DNA of 64,000 nucleotides from Oscillatoriales cyanobacterium (GTDB lineage: Bacteria > Cyanobacteriota > Cyanobacteriia > Cyanobacteriales > Laspinemataceae): assembly GCA_011390955.1 (NCBI GenBank), contig JAABRM010000020.1, positions 44,257 to 108,256 of the forward strand, in the 5' to 3' direction. A program made the translations under genes and the position numbers. The notes beneath the pieces were generated by a model, which was given only the letters and a program-made list of their open reading frames with translations, did not search any database and was not told the origin of the DNA. This document shows, piece after piece, positions 34,226-42,328 of this stretch. Each line of letters opens with the position of its first letter. Position 1 is the first letter of the stretch.

Positions 34226-34345
34226 GATCGCGTACTTGATAACCAAAAACATCAATCCCCACACATCCACGTCACCTATCAAGATGATCAAGCTGTAATT
34301 GCAGTCAATGGGCAACAAATCTTCAAAATCAACCCCCTCCAGTAA
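34226..34345 (+). pseudogene. Remnant of a DUF4160 gene (3' end only)
   Basis: Thirty-nine codons ending in TAA at 34343 read DRVLDNQKHQSPHIHVTYQD then DQAVIAVNGQQIFKI. SPHIHVTY followed by an acidic AVI strand is the DUF4160 core. The frame upstream is repeat DNA, and the nearest in-frame stop is at 34169, so the 5' half has been lost or replaced at the junction with the REPIN-like unit. It sits 14 bases before an intact DUF2442 gene, the usual DUF4160 partner. Confidence 0.6.
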
Positions 34346-34359
34346 TCAGGAGTAATTAT

Positions 34360-34635
34360 ATGTCTCCCAAAGTTATTCAAGTAGAACCCTTGGAATCTTA
34401 TCAACTTCGCCTCACTTTTAGCAATGGCGAAATTCGTCGTTTTGATGTGACTCCTTATCTTAACAAAGGCATATTCACCGAACTTCAAAACATTGAATAT
34501 TTTCAACAAGTCAAACTTAGCTTTGGCAGCATTCAATGGCCTCACGAACAAGATTTTAGTGCGGATACCCTCTATCTCACCAGTCAGCCGGAAGAAAAAA
34601 CTGTAGAGCCGATATTTTCTCACTCAGCCCGATAA
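34360..34635 (+). CDS. DUF2442 family protein
   Basis: A 91-residue protein. It opens MSPKVIQVEPLESYQLRLTF and continues NGEIRRFDVTPYLNKGIFTEL, closing with FGSIQWPHEQDFSADTLY. This is the canonical DUF2442 pattern, with the IxWPxxxDxxxDxLY motif complete. DUF2442 genes usually follow a DUF4160 gene in pairs proposed to be toxin-antitoxin-like; here the partner just upstream is only a remnant. That makes this an orphan half of a decayed pair. Function remains unproven. Confidence 0.85.
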   Translation: MSPKVIQVEPLESYQLRLTFSNGEIRRFDVTPYLNKGIFTELQNIEYFQQVKLSFGSIQWPHEQDFSADTLYLTSQPEEKTVEPIFSHSAR

Positions 34636-34778
34636 TAATTTGCACTCACCCAAATCGTTACAGCCGAAAAGAAACCGGGTTCACGAGTTGCCAGCAAGCA
34701 AGAAACCGGGTTTCTATGAGCATTTTGGTTGGGTGACAAAGATGGTCTAAAGAAACCCGGTTTCTGGGGATTATATCC

Positions 34779-34850
34779 GTAGGGGCGAAGCATTCCGGCA
34801 GTAAATATCGGGATAAAACCAATAACTTATATACCGGAATGCTTCGCCCT
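34779..34850. repeat. 72-bp hairpin repeat, copy 3
   Basis: GTAGGGGCGAAGCATTCCGG at the left and ATACCGGAATGCTTCGCCCT at the right form a long near-perfect stem. Confidence 0.9.
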
Positions 34851-34947
34851 GACAAATTTGCCGCCAGCAAGAAACCGGGTTTCTATGAGCACTTTGCTTG
34901 GGTGACAAAGATGGTCTAAAGAAACCCGGTTTCTGGGGATTATATCC

Positions 34948-35019
34948 GTAGGGGCGAAGCATTCCGGCAGTAAATATCGGGTTACAACCAATAACTTATA
35001 TACCGGAATGCTTCGCCCT
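34948..35019. repeat. 72-bp hairpin repeat, copy 4
   Basis: Nearly identical to copy 3, 169 bases downstream of it, with a GGGTTACAACC instead of GGGATAAAACC loop. Confidence 0.9.
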
Positions 35020-35111
35020 TATAAATTTGTAAGCTTGCCAAGAAACCGGGTTTCTATGAGCACTTCGGTTGGGTGGCAAAGATGGTCTAAAGAAACCCGG
35101 TTTCTATTGTC

Positions 35112-36527
35112 TTAGGTTTTAGGGTTTATCTGATACCAATGATGCACCGCTAACCAGGTGACGGAAAGTAACCCCGCAAGACTAAGAGTGATGCCACTGT
35201 ATGTAACAATTAAGCCCCAAATTGGCAAAACTCCCCCGGCGATCGTCGCCACAATTGCCGCTAATTTGGCAGATTTATTTTTACCTAAACCCCAGACTAA
35301 TGCTAACATTACCAGTGAAATCATACTCCAAGCCAACTTAACATCTATTGAGCGACTCAAATAGGTCAAAGTTAGTAAGCAGGCAAAGAATAGTCCCCCA
35401 GCGATCGCCACATCCCGTAAACTCAGATTAACCGAGAAATACAACAGCAGAATCCACCACAAGAATACTGCTGGCGCTAATAATAATAAGCGGGGTAAAA
35501 TGCCGGTATTTTTGACGCTATCTGTGGCAGTAAATACCCCAAACGGATTTCTTACGGATACATTATCTTCAAATACCCAAGTAAAGCGCGTCCCATTGCG
35601 TTCGTTTTTAGTTTCCGTGGGAATAATGCCACTAGCAAAGTCAGCTTTAGAGAAATTCGCCAATGCCGTTAACTGAAATTTCGCCAAAGACTCTCCCCGC
35701 GAATCATACACCCACCGTGGCCCTCCTTGGGCTTTATATACTACCTGAAATGTGGCAGATTCACCCGCACCTAACCGAAAAGGAAAGCCATAGTCTCCGG
35801 GGTTAATTTGGGGTAATAGCTGCCCATCTTTTTCTACTTTAAAGTTTTGCAATAAAGTGTAACCGTAGGGAGGGTTAAATTCAAAGAAAAAATCTTGCGC
35901 TTGTTTGAGTTGGTTAACAACTTGATATTCTGCTTTGAAATCTACGATATAAATGGCGCTATCTTTCTGCACGTCAGTGCTTTGGTTGATGGTGACATCA
36001 ATGTTTGAGGAAGCGATCGCCATATATCGGTTAACAATTTGTTCCGACTCCACTTTTACCTGTTTGCCATCCACCCAGTTATAGTAAATATATGGTTCAA
36101 CCACGGTGTAGCGAATTCTTGGAGTAGGTTGTTCTAGGCGATCGCCTGATACCGTAGCCGCTACCTGTTGAACTCGTTGCTGTTCCCAATGATGATAACG
36201 ATTTGCCAAAGTGGAACAGAGAAAAAATCCCCCCGTAACCAAAATCAAAACCAGTACCAAATGAGGAAATTTATCTAATATTCGGAAATAATTTTCCACC
36301 CACTGTTGCAGAGAAAGGGTCGGTTCTTCCGGCGCTTCGTGCAGCGATCCGCTCTCGCGGAATCGCCGTTTTATGGAAAAATTAATCACAGCAATGACCA
36401 ACCCCAAAAATGCCATAAAAATGGCTAAATTTAAGGAAATTTTCATAATTTGTGACCCAAATTCCAGCAACTCATTCGGATGGGTCAAATCTGGCAAATT
36501 AGGAATCCCTTGAAATTGTGGATACAT
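35112..36527 (-). CDS. Polytopic membrane protein with a large extracytoplasmic domain (hypothetical)
   Basis: A 471-residue protein. Membrane helices lie at about 28-48 and 90-107, then a beta-rich soluble domain (about 110-325, with YTVVEPYIYYNWVDGKQVKV and FNPPYGYTLLQNF), then about six helices to the C-terminus. The topology of an N-terminal anchor, a large periplasmic domain and a C-terminal helix bundle recalls CreD-like inner-membrane proteins, but I see no diagnostic motif, so no family is assigned. There is no conserved neighbour; a REPIN-like unit ends six bases past the stop codon and a microsatellite tract lies upstream. Confidence 0.7.
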   Translation of the reverse strand: MYPQFQGIPNLPDLTHPNELLEFGSQIMKISLNLAIFMAFLGLVIAVINFSIKRRFRESGSLHEAPEEPTLSLQQWVENYFRILDKFPHLVLVLILVTGGFFLCSTLANRYHHWEQQRVQQVAATVSGDRLEQPTPRIRYTVVEPYIYYNWVDGKQVKVESEQIVNRYMAIASSNIDVTINQSTDVQKDSAIYIVDFKAEYQVVNQLKQAQDFFFEFNPPYGYTLLQNFKVEKDGQLLPQINPGDYGFPFRLGAGESATFQVVYKAQGGPRWVYDSRGESLAKFQLTALANFSKADFASGIIPTETKNERNGTRFTWVFEDNVSVRNPFGVFTATDSVKNTGILPRLLLLAPAVFLWWILLLYFSVNLSLRDVAIAGGLFFACLLTLTYLSRSIDVKLAWSMISLVMLALVWGLGKNKSAKLAAIVATIAGGVLPIWGLIVTYSGITLSLAGLLSVTWLAVHHWYQINPKT

Positions 36528-36597
36528 AATCAGACGCCTCGCAGTTCTTTAATCATGGCGATGACTGATATATTCTAGACTTTTGGCAAATTTTCGG

Positions 36598-36846
36598 GAG
36601 AGCGGGGGAGCAGAGGAGCGGGGGAGCAGAGGAGCGGGGGAGCAGAGGAGCAGAGGAGCAGAGGAGCAGAGGAGCAGAGGAGCAGAGGAGAACAAACAAC
36701 AACCAACCAACAACAACCAACAAACAACAAACAACAACCAACAAACAACAAACAACAAACAACAACCAACAAACAACAACCAACAAACAACAAACAACAA
36801 ACAACAACCAACAAACAACAAACAACAAACAACCAACAACCAACAA
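36598..36846. repeat. Composite simple-repeat tract, second copy
   Basis: A GGAGCAGAGGAGC tract (about 36598-36690) followed by an AACAACCAACAAACAAC tract (about 36691-36846), the same order as at 10655-10828. It ends directly before the adenosine deaminase-family start. Confidence 0.9.
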
Positions 36847-36851
36847 AAAAT

Positions 36852-37874
36852 ATGCAGAAAAACCTGAAAAAAATCATCACTGAAATGCCCAAAGCAGAAC
36901 TACATCTGCACCTAGAAGCAACCCCCCACTGGTCAAGTATTCGCCAAGCATTTGCTCGACATTACGGCGAAACATTGCCAGAAATTTCTCCGTTGTATCA
37001 TCCAGAATTTAGATTTAATAATTTTCAAGAATTCCTCAATGGCTTTACCAGTTATATTCACCCGTGGTTACGCACCCCTAATGGCTATGCAGAATTAATC
37101 GATGCAGCCATTGACTCTTTAATTCAACAAAATATTCGCTATGTGGAACTAAATTTTAGTATTTTAAGTGTTCGGCGAGTTAATCATAACCTTGAAGAGG
37201 TTTTATCTTTATTAGAAAAAGCAATTAATCGAGCAAATCAACAAGGTTGTATAATTAAATTAATTGCGGGTATTAGTCGCAATCAAAACCCTGAAATAGC
37301 CGGTAAAATTGTCAAAGAATTACTTAATTATTCTATAATTTCTGGGTTCGATCTTCATGGGTTTGAAACCCCAGAAACTCGTGCTGATTTATTCCGAGAG
37401 GCGTTTGAACCAGCCCAAGCAGCAGGCAAAAAAATCAAAGCCCATGCCGGAGAAATGGATAGACCTGCAAGTATTCGGGCGGCGGTAGCAGGATTAGGAG
37501 TGACTCAAATTGGTCACGGCACTTCGGCTATGGAAGATGCGGAGTTAACTCAGTTATTAATTGAGCGAAATATTGTGTTAGAAATGTGTCCGAGTTCTAA
37601 CGAAAAGTTAGGCAATATTCAGCGGTATGATGACCATCCGATTTTAGCTTTAGATGCCGCTGGGGTTAAGGTTACGGTGAACTCGGACGATCCGAGTTTA
37701 TTTGGAGTTCATCTCACCGATGAAATGATGCGATTAGTGGCAGAAAGAGGCGTGGCGATCGCAGATTTAGTGCGTTGGACTCGTAACGCTTTTAATTGTG
37801 CGATCGTCGATGCTGACTCGCGGATTGAATTGCATCGTCAATTAGATGTCTGGGAGCATATTTGCCAAGAATAA
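36852..37874 (+). CDS. Adenosine deaminase-family protein
   Basis: A 340-residue TIM-barrel metal-dependent deaminase. Zinc ligands and catalytic residues are present: HLHLE (His18, His20), KAHAGE (about 196-201, His and catalytic Glu), GHGTSA (about 221) and NSDDPS (about 277). These convert adenosine to inosine, or adenine or a related base in some subgroups; the exact substrate cannot be read. The length is normal. ATG 36852 follows an AACAACC microsatellite with no obvious ribosome-binding site. It converges with the COP23 gene 28 bases away. Confidence 0.92.
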   Translation: MQKNLKKIITEMPKAELHLHLEATPHWSSIRQAFARHYGETLPEISPLYHPEFRFNNFQEFLNGFTSYIHPWLRTPNGYAELIDAAIDSLIQQNIRYVELNFSILSVRRVNHNLEEVLSLLEKAINRANQQGCIIKLIAGISRNQNPEIAGKIVKELLNYSIISGFDLHGFETPETRADLFREAFEPAQAAGKKIKAHAGEMDRPASIRAAVAGLGVTQIGHGTSAMEDAELTQLLIERNIVLEMCPSSNEKLGNIQRYDDHPILALDAAGVKVTVNSDDPSLFGVHLTDEMMRLVAERGVAIADLVRWTRNAFNCAIVDADSRIELHRQLDVWEHICQE

Positions 37875-37902
37875 ATGTGCCAAGAATAAGCCGATCGCCT
37901 CC

Positions 37903-38397
37903 TTAGCGATCGACCGGACTATTGGCCGCATTAATCACCTGATTAAGTAAAGTTTGCGGGTTATCATTGGGTTCTAAGGTAATGAGTAAATTATTACAAT
38001 TTCCTCCAGCATTTGGCGACAAGCAAACTACGGACATCCCGTTAATCTTGCCAGTGGTGACATTACTTAAAATTCCTTGATTTTTATAATCTTGGAATCT
38101 TTGAGTCACTTCGGTACAACGTTTTTCAGGAGTCCAACCATCTTGACTAAAATAAGTCGATTTCCACAGGATTAAGGGTTTATTACCTTCGGCAGTTTGG
38201 GCGATGGTCGCGGGAACTCCGCCTTCTGTGCCACAAATATATGTGGTGGTTGGGGCAGACAAAACGGTCATCGCTTGTTGAATTGCCGCATCACTCGGCC
38301 CATTATTATTTGCCGCTTCCTCCTGAGAACCACAGGCAGTTAAACTCAGTTGGACAGCGACAATTACGAGGGAGGTTTTGAGCAGTTTATTATTCAT
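37903..38397 (-). CDS. COP23-domain lipoprotein
   Basis: A 164-residue protein with a lipoprotein signal (SLVIVAVQLSLTACGS; lipobox LTAC, Cys22). The domain has TTTYICGTEGGVPATIAQT, PLILWKSTYFSQDGWTPEKR and GKINGMSVVCLSPNAGGNC, matching COP23, named after a circadian oscillating membrane-associated protein of cyanobacteria. Four Cys residues could form disulfides in the periplasm. Function unknown. It converges with the adenosine deaminase-family gene, and hypE lies upstream on the same strand with a 103-base gap. Confidence 0.85.
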   Translation of the reverse strand: MNNKLLKTSLVIVAVQLSLTACGSQEEAANNNGPSDAAIQQAMTVLSAPTTTYICGTEGGVPATIAQTAEGNKPLILWKSTYFSQDGWTPEKRCTEVTQRFQDYKNQGILSNVTTGKINGMSVVCLSPNAGGNCNNLLITLEPNDNPQTLLNQVINAANSPVDR

Positions 38398-38500
38398 TTT
38401 TATTACCTAGTTTAGCAATAAAAAACTACTGGCTGTAGTCGGGTAAATTGGCGCATTCTAGGATGAATTTATTAACAGTGATTTAACTTTTTTCAGAGAT

Positions 38501-39544
38501 TTAGCAAATTCGGGGAAGCTGTTCGCCACTGAGCATATCCAGAATCCGTTGAGCACCAATTCTACTTTTCAGTTTCACCAAAGAATTTGCCGCTAAACTA
38601 ACAGAACCAATTTGACTGGCATTGGTTCCCAAGGGGTGCGATCGCATAATTTCCAAAGCTTTCTGGGCATCCGCAGGGGCGACAAAAGCCACAAATCGTC
38701 CTTCATTGGCCACATAAAGGGGGTCAAATCCTAACAATTCACAAGCCCCTTGCACATCTTCCCGCACCGGAATCGCCAATTCATCAATACAAATCTCAAA
38801 ACCTGCCGCCTCAGCAATTTCATTTAAAGTGCTGGCTAAACCGCCGCGAGTCAAATCTCGCAAACAATGAATTTCAACGCCCGCTTGTAAAAGTTGACCA
38901 ACTAAATCCGCAACCGGGGCAGAATCACTTTCGATCTCGGTTTCAAAGTCCAATCCTTCCCGCAGGGCCATAATCGCGATGCCATGCCGTCCCAGGTCGC
39001 CATTCACTAATAAAATATCCCCTGGTTGCACGGAACCGGGCGCGATCGCCAGGGAATGTTCAACAACTCCCACCCCTGCGGTATTGATAAAAATTCCGTC
39101 CCCTTTACCTTTGTCCACCACTTTGGTATCGCCAGTAACAATCTTCACCCCAGCATTTTCGGCGGCTTGCTGCATCGATTGGACAATTCGCCAGAGGGTT
39201 TCCATAGGCAGTCCTTCTTCCAAAATCAACCCAACGGTTAAATAAAGCGGACGGGCTCCAGCCATCGCCAAATCATTCACAGTGCCGTGAATGGCTAATG
39301 AACCAATATCGCCTCCGGGAAAAAATAGCGGACGCACCACATAGGAGTCAGTGGTCATGGCTATTTTCTGGGTGGGCAAAGTCAACACAGTGGCGTCATG
39401 GGGAATGTGGCTATCATCCCCAAAAGTGGCGATAAACATCTTTTCAATTAATTGATGCATCAGCTTACCACCGCCCCCGTGGGCTAAGAGGATATGAGGA
39501 TATTGCTGAATCGGAATCGGACAGGTGCGGGTGTACTCTGGCAT
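38501..39544 (-). CDS. hypE: HypE, NiFe-hydrogenase cyanide-ligand synthesis protein
   Basis: A 347-residue PurM/SelD-like ATPase. The N-terminal [34 protein letters not shown] and [14 protein letters not shown] are HypE hallmarks. The C-terminus ends PRIC, the invariant Cys that is carbamoylated by HypF and dehydrated to thiocyanate as the source of the CN ligand of the Ni-Fe centre. Length and motifs are complete, so it should be functional. hypC lies 1.7 kb away on the opposite strand; no hydrogenase structural genes are in the window. Confidence 0.96.
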   Translation of the reverse strand: MPEYTRTCPIPIQQYPHILLAHGGGGKLMHQLIEKMFIATFGDDSHIPHDATVLTLPTQKIAMTTDSYVVRPLFFPGGDIGSLAIHGTVNDLAMAGARPLYLTVGLILEEGLPMETLWRIVQSMQQAAENAGVKIVTGDTKVVDKGKGDGIFINTAGVGVVEHSLAIAPGSVQPGDILLVNGDLGRHGIAIMALREGLDFETEIESDSAPVADLVGQLLQAGVEIHCLRDLTRGGLASTLNEIAEAAGFEICIDELAIPVREDVQGACELLGFDPLYVANEGRFVAFVAPADAQKALEIMRSHPLGTNASQIGSVSLAANSLVKLKSRIGAQRILDMLSGEQLPRIC

Positions 39545-39690
39545 ATCTATATATCTGTATCTATATCAATAGATTTATGTATCTTGGCATTGTATTGGCA
39601 TTTGATTAGCAATACTCAGTCCCCGATTTTAACCCTTGGATTGTAATTATTCACCATTGCGTCAGTGAGCGATCGCATCTTTCTACATTA

Positions 39691-39769
39691 GACAAGAGTG
39701 CAAAAATCCGGATTGATCCCCCCAACCCCCCTTTTTAAGGGGGGCTTCTTAGAATTTTGCATTCTTGTC
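39691..39769. repeat. MITE-like 79-bp inverted-repeat element
   Basis: The ends GACAAGAGTGCAAAA and TTTTGCATTCTTGTC are inverted repeats with one mismatch. The interior contains the CCCCCCTTTTTAAGGGGGG hairpin of a type common in cyanobacterial intergenic DNA. No coding capacity. Confidence 0.7.
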
Positions 39770-40024
39770 TATTATCGTTTCACATCACTGACCCATTCAT
39801 CGCATCTTTAGAAGCGGCTTTTGTCTAGCTTTCTTGATATTTAAAGTCTATTTACGCGAAAGTTACTCAAAAAGGCGATCGCATCTTTCCCATTAGGACA
39901 AAAAACTTACCCCACTTCTAGGGGATCGAGTCCAGGTGCGATTCCCTACGGGACGCTGCGCGAACGCACTTCCGGGCAATTGTTAAAAAAAATCAACGAG
40001 TTAAAGTTAAAAACACAATTAGAC

Positions 40025-40216
40025 TTAGAATTGTATTGAGTACAACATCTCTCTTTGCACAGAGATTTTGACCTGATGCAACTCGTCGAGCGGAAAATCT
40101 GAATTTAATAACTTCAAAACCTTTGCTGTTAACGGTTCCCAGTTTTCCCACCCCAGCTTCCACCAGGGATATGGCTTAGAATTGACAGCGATCGTTAGGT
40201 CAAGCTCAAGCGTCAA
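40025..40216 (-). CDS. Possible small hypothetical protein
   Basis: A 63-codon frame from TTG 40216. The sequence (YPWWKLGWENWEPLTAKVLK then FPLDELHQVKISVQREML) has a protein-like composition. The same frame stays open upstream through VLDLKF into DNA opposite the DUF4327 gene, so the true start is unclear. No family recognised and no clear ribosome-binding site; it could be chance. Confidence 0.35.
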   Translation of the reverse strand: MTLELDLTIAVNSKPYPWWKLGWENWEPLTAKVLKLLNSDFPLDELHQVKISVQREMLYSIQF

Positions 40217-40285
40217 AAACTTTAAATCTAATACTCGCGATTCCCTCTCGTGAGTTTCGCGATCGTTTAATGGAGAAGGAAAATA

Positions 40286-40510
40286 ATGATGATTCCATCG
40301 GTTCGATACTCCATCGATGTGATTAAGGAAGAAGTCCGCGATCTGGTTAACAAAAAATTAATCAGCCGCCGGCAGTCAATTTACAATATTTGTCAATATA
40401 TCCCGGTGCGAGAATGGCACGATGTAGAGAGAGAGTTAGAACATCACGGATTTTTACTCAGAGATAAAATTATTGACCTCATGGGTCGAGAAGACTGGAA
40501 CGAAGACTAA
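40286..40510 (+). CDS. DUF4327 family protein
   Basis: A 74-residue protein. SVRYSIDVIKEEVRDLVNKK, SIYNICQYIPVREWHDVERE and LEHHGFLLRDKIIDLMGRE match cyanobacterial DUF4327 along the whole length. The family is small, soluble and helical, of unknown function, and confined to cyanobacteria. ATG 40286 has GGAGAAGG upstream. It stands alone between hypE and hypC. Confidence 0.85.
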   Translation: MMIPSVRYSIDVIKEEVRDLVNKKLISRRQSIYNICQYIPVREWHDVERELEHHGFLLRDKIIDLMGREDWNED

Positions 40511-41247
40511 CTCAAGCTGATTGTGAATTAGTCACAACCATGAAGGAGTATGGGGCAGGAAAATTCTTCTCAGGAAAACATCGCCCCCTGCTTCACCAAT
40601 TTTCACCAATTAAATATACCGATCGCGTCACCTCCAATTCGGCTATTTTTATTTAAAATTATTTCCATCAATCCGATCGTCTGAATCCCCAAAAAATTAG
40701 CAAACATAAAATTAATCGAAAAATTTTGAGATATTCGACGACACAATGGTATAATCGGATTGTCACCGTACTTGAAGCGATCGCGAAGCTCACGAGAGGG
40801 AATCGCAACCAATTTAGTCTAACTTAGTCATAGTTGGTTGTTGGTTGTTGGTTGTTGGTTGTTGGGTAGGGATTATGCATGTTGTTGGTTGATGAAATTG
40901 AGAACAATGAACAAAGAACAAAGAACAACGAACAAATACCATATTTTAAAATCAATCGAATTTGGTGTCTAGAGCAATCAATGGAACTCACCACTTAAAT
41001 TAGACTTAAATTAGGTGGATCGTTGGCCATCAAATAGCGAGGTTAAATCCAATTAGCAAATTCTGGTCTCTGGTCGGGGAAATTACCCTTAGTTGCTCCC
41101 TTAGCAATTGTCGGAATCATTTATCCTCCCTAGAACGAGGATGTAAATCTTTAAGTAGTAAGTCCTTTGGGCATAAACGGTCGCTAATTATTAGAAAATT
41201 GCCGCGATAAAATAGTGAGAAAATAGTGAGAAAATAGTGAGAAAATT
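40511..41247. other. Intergenic region without a recognisable gene
   Basis: Contains a TTGTTGGTTG simple repeat (40832-40863), short AAGAACAA repeats (40911-40935), and three 12-bp GAAAATAGTGA units directly before hypC (41213-41245). A 69-codon minus frame at 40603-40812 has no coding character. Confidence 0.5.
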
Positions 41248-41475
41248 ATGTGTTTAGCAGTGCCAGGGAAAATTGTCAGTATTGCGGGTGACGAGCCGCT
41301 GATGCGTTCGGGGAAATTAAGCTTTGGTGGAGTGTTAAAGCAGGTTAGTCTAGCTTATGTTCCCGAAGCCAAAGTCGGTGATTATGCCATTGTCCATGTA
41401 GGGTTCGCCATTAGTCTAATCGATCCAGATGAGGCGGAACAAACTTTAGCGGATTTAAGACAACTAGCCAGTTAA
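41248..41475 (+). CDS. hypC: HypC, hydrogenase maturation chaperone
   Basis: A 75-residue protein starting MCLAVPGKIVSI. After removal of Met, Cys2 is the ligand that carries the Fe(CN)2CO precursor with HypD and binds the large-subunit apoprotein. Further family blocks are GGVLKQVSLAYVPEAKVGDY and IVHVGFAISLIDPDEAEQTL. The length is typical. It works with HypE (38501-39544) in NiFe-hydrogenase maturation. Three 12-bp GAAAATAGTGA units run into the start codon and place AGTGAG where the ribosome-binding site should be. Confidence 0.95.
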   Translation: MCLAVPGKIVSIAGDEPLMRSGKLSFGGVLKQVSLAYVPEAKVGDYAIVHVGFAISLIDPDEAEQTLADLRQLAS

Positions 41476-41518
41476 AAATATCCGCGATCGGCTTCTCCGC
41501 TTCGCCGCCGATCGACAG

Positions 41519-41547
41519 ACAGCTAATAGCAGTCAGCTATTAGCTGT
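41519..41547 (+). terminator. Hairpin downstream of hypC
   Basis: ACAGCTAATAGC and GCTATTAGCTGT form a 12-bp stem with a 5-base loop, 44 bases after hypC. There is no T-run, so it is a weak terminator candidate. Confidence 0.4.
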
Positions 41548-42328
41548 CAACAGTCAAGAATTCCGCCTCTCCAACCTGTGGATTAGTCAAAAGTCAAAAG
41601 TCAACAGTCAACAGTCAGCAGTCTGTAGGGGCTTGAGTCAGCATTAATTATTCATTATTCACGATTCATTATTCGGTCAAAAGCCGATCGGTGAAGGCTG
41701 AACCCCGATCGGCTAATAGCTAATACCGGGCTGCGAATTTAGGTTAAATTAAGATTAACTAAAATTAAGAAATATTAACATAAATTAAGCAATACCTTTA
41801 TATATGACAAGGTTGAGTCGCGTCAAATCTACCTACAAGCGATACCGCGCCAATATTGGGTAATTATTGTCATATTTGTTCACAAAAACATCTCTTAGTT
41901 GAAGAATCCTTAGAAAACATTAAATTTCTCGTGAAATCACCAAGTCGGCTATAGAATACTAAGAGTCAGAACTATGGAGTGGGAGTCGTCCATAAAAATA
42001 TCGCTAACGCCCTTAAAAAATTTAGAAGTTGCCTGATTCAATTCCAAGATTTTTTTATTAACATTTATAAACAACATTTTGGTTGTTTAAATGTGTAAAT
42101 CAAGGGTTCTTGGTAAAAAAATATCGCCGATAAAGCTGGTGAACCAGAATCAGGGAAATAAACCGGGAATATGTAACATTTACAGTCCCACCACAATAGG
42201 TAATTTTTCACAAGATAGATGATTGGGGCAAATTTATAAAATACACCCAAAACACCGAAAAAAACGCCCCAAAATTCAACAGATCAACCGAACAATTCTG
42301 AGAGACTTACAATCAAGTTGAAATAAGT
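41548..42328. other. Intergenic region upstream of nifJ
   Basis: About 780 bases without a gene. Direct repeats of AGTCAACAGTCA type (41588-41615) and TAAATTAAG/TAAAATTAAG (about 41744-41790). It presumably carries the nifJ promoter; no clear regulator site was identified. Confidence 0.45.

Larger units (their letters stand above)
34701..35105. repeat. REPIN-like repeat cluster E
   Basis: Three complete 65-bp units at 34701-34765, 34870-34934 and 35041-35105 alternate with two 72-bp hairpin repeats. The alternation unit-hairpin-unit-hairpin-unit suggests duplication of a composite of about 170 bp. Confidence 0.92.

Noticed and set aside
27001..35105. Regularly spaced AGAAACCGGGTTTCT palindromes as a CRISPR array
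   Set aside because: The 35-base intervals are nearly identical to each other rather than unique spacers, units are scattered between genes, and no cas genes are present.
40603..40812. 69-codon minus-strand ORF downstream of DUF4327
   Set aside because: No recognisable family, no ribosome-binding site and intergenic-like composition.
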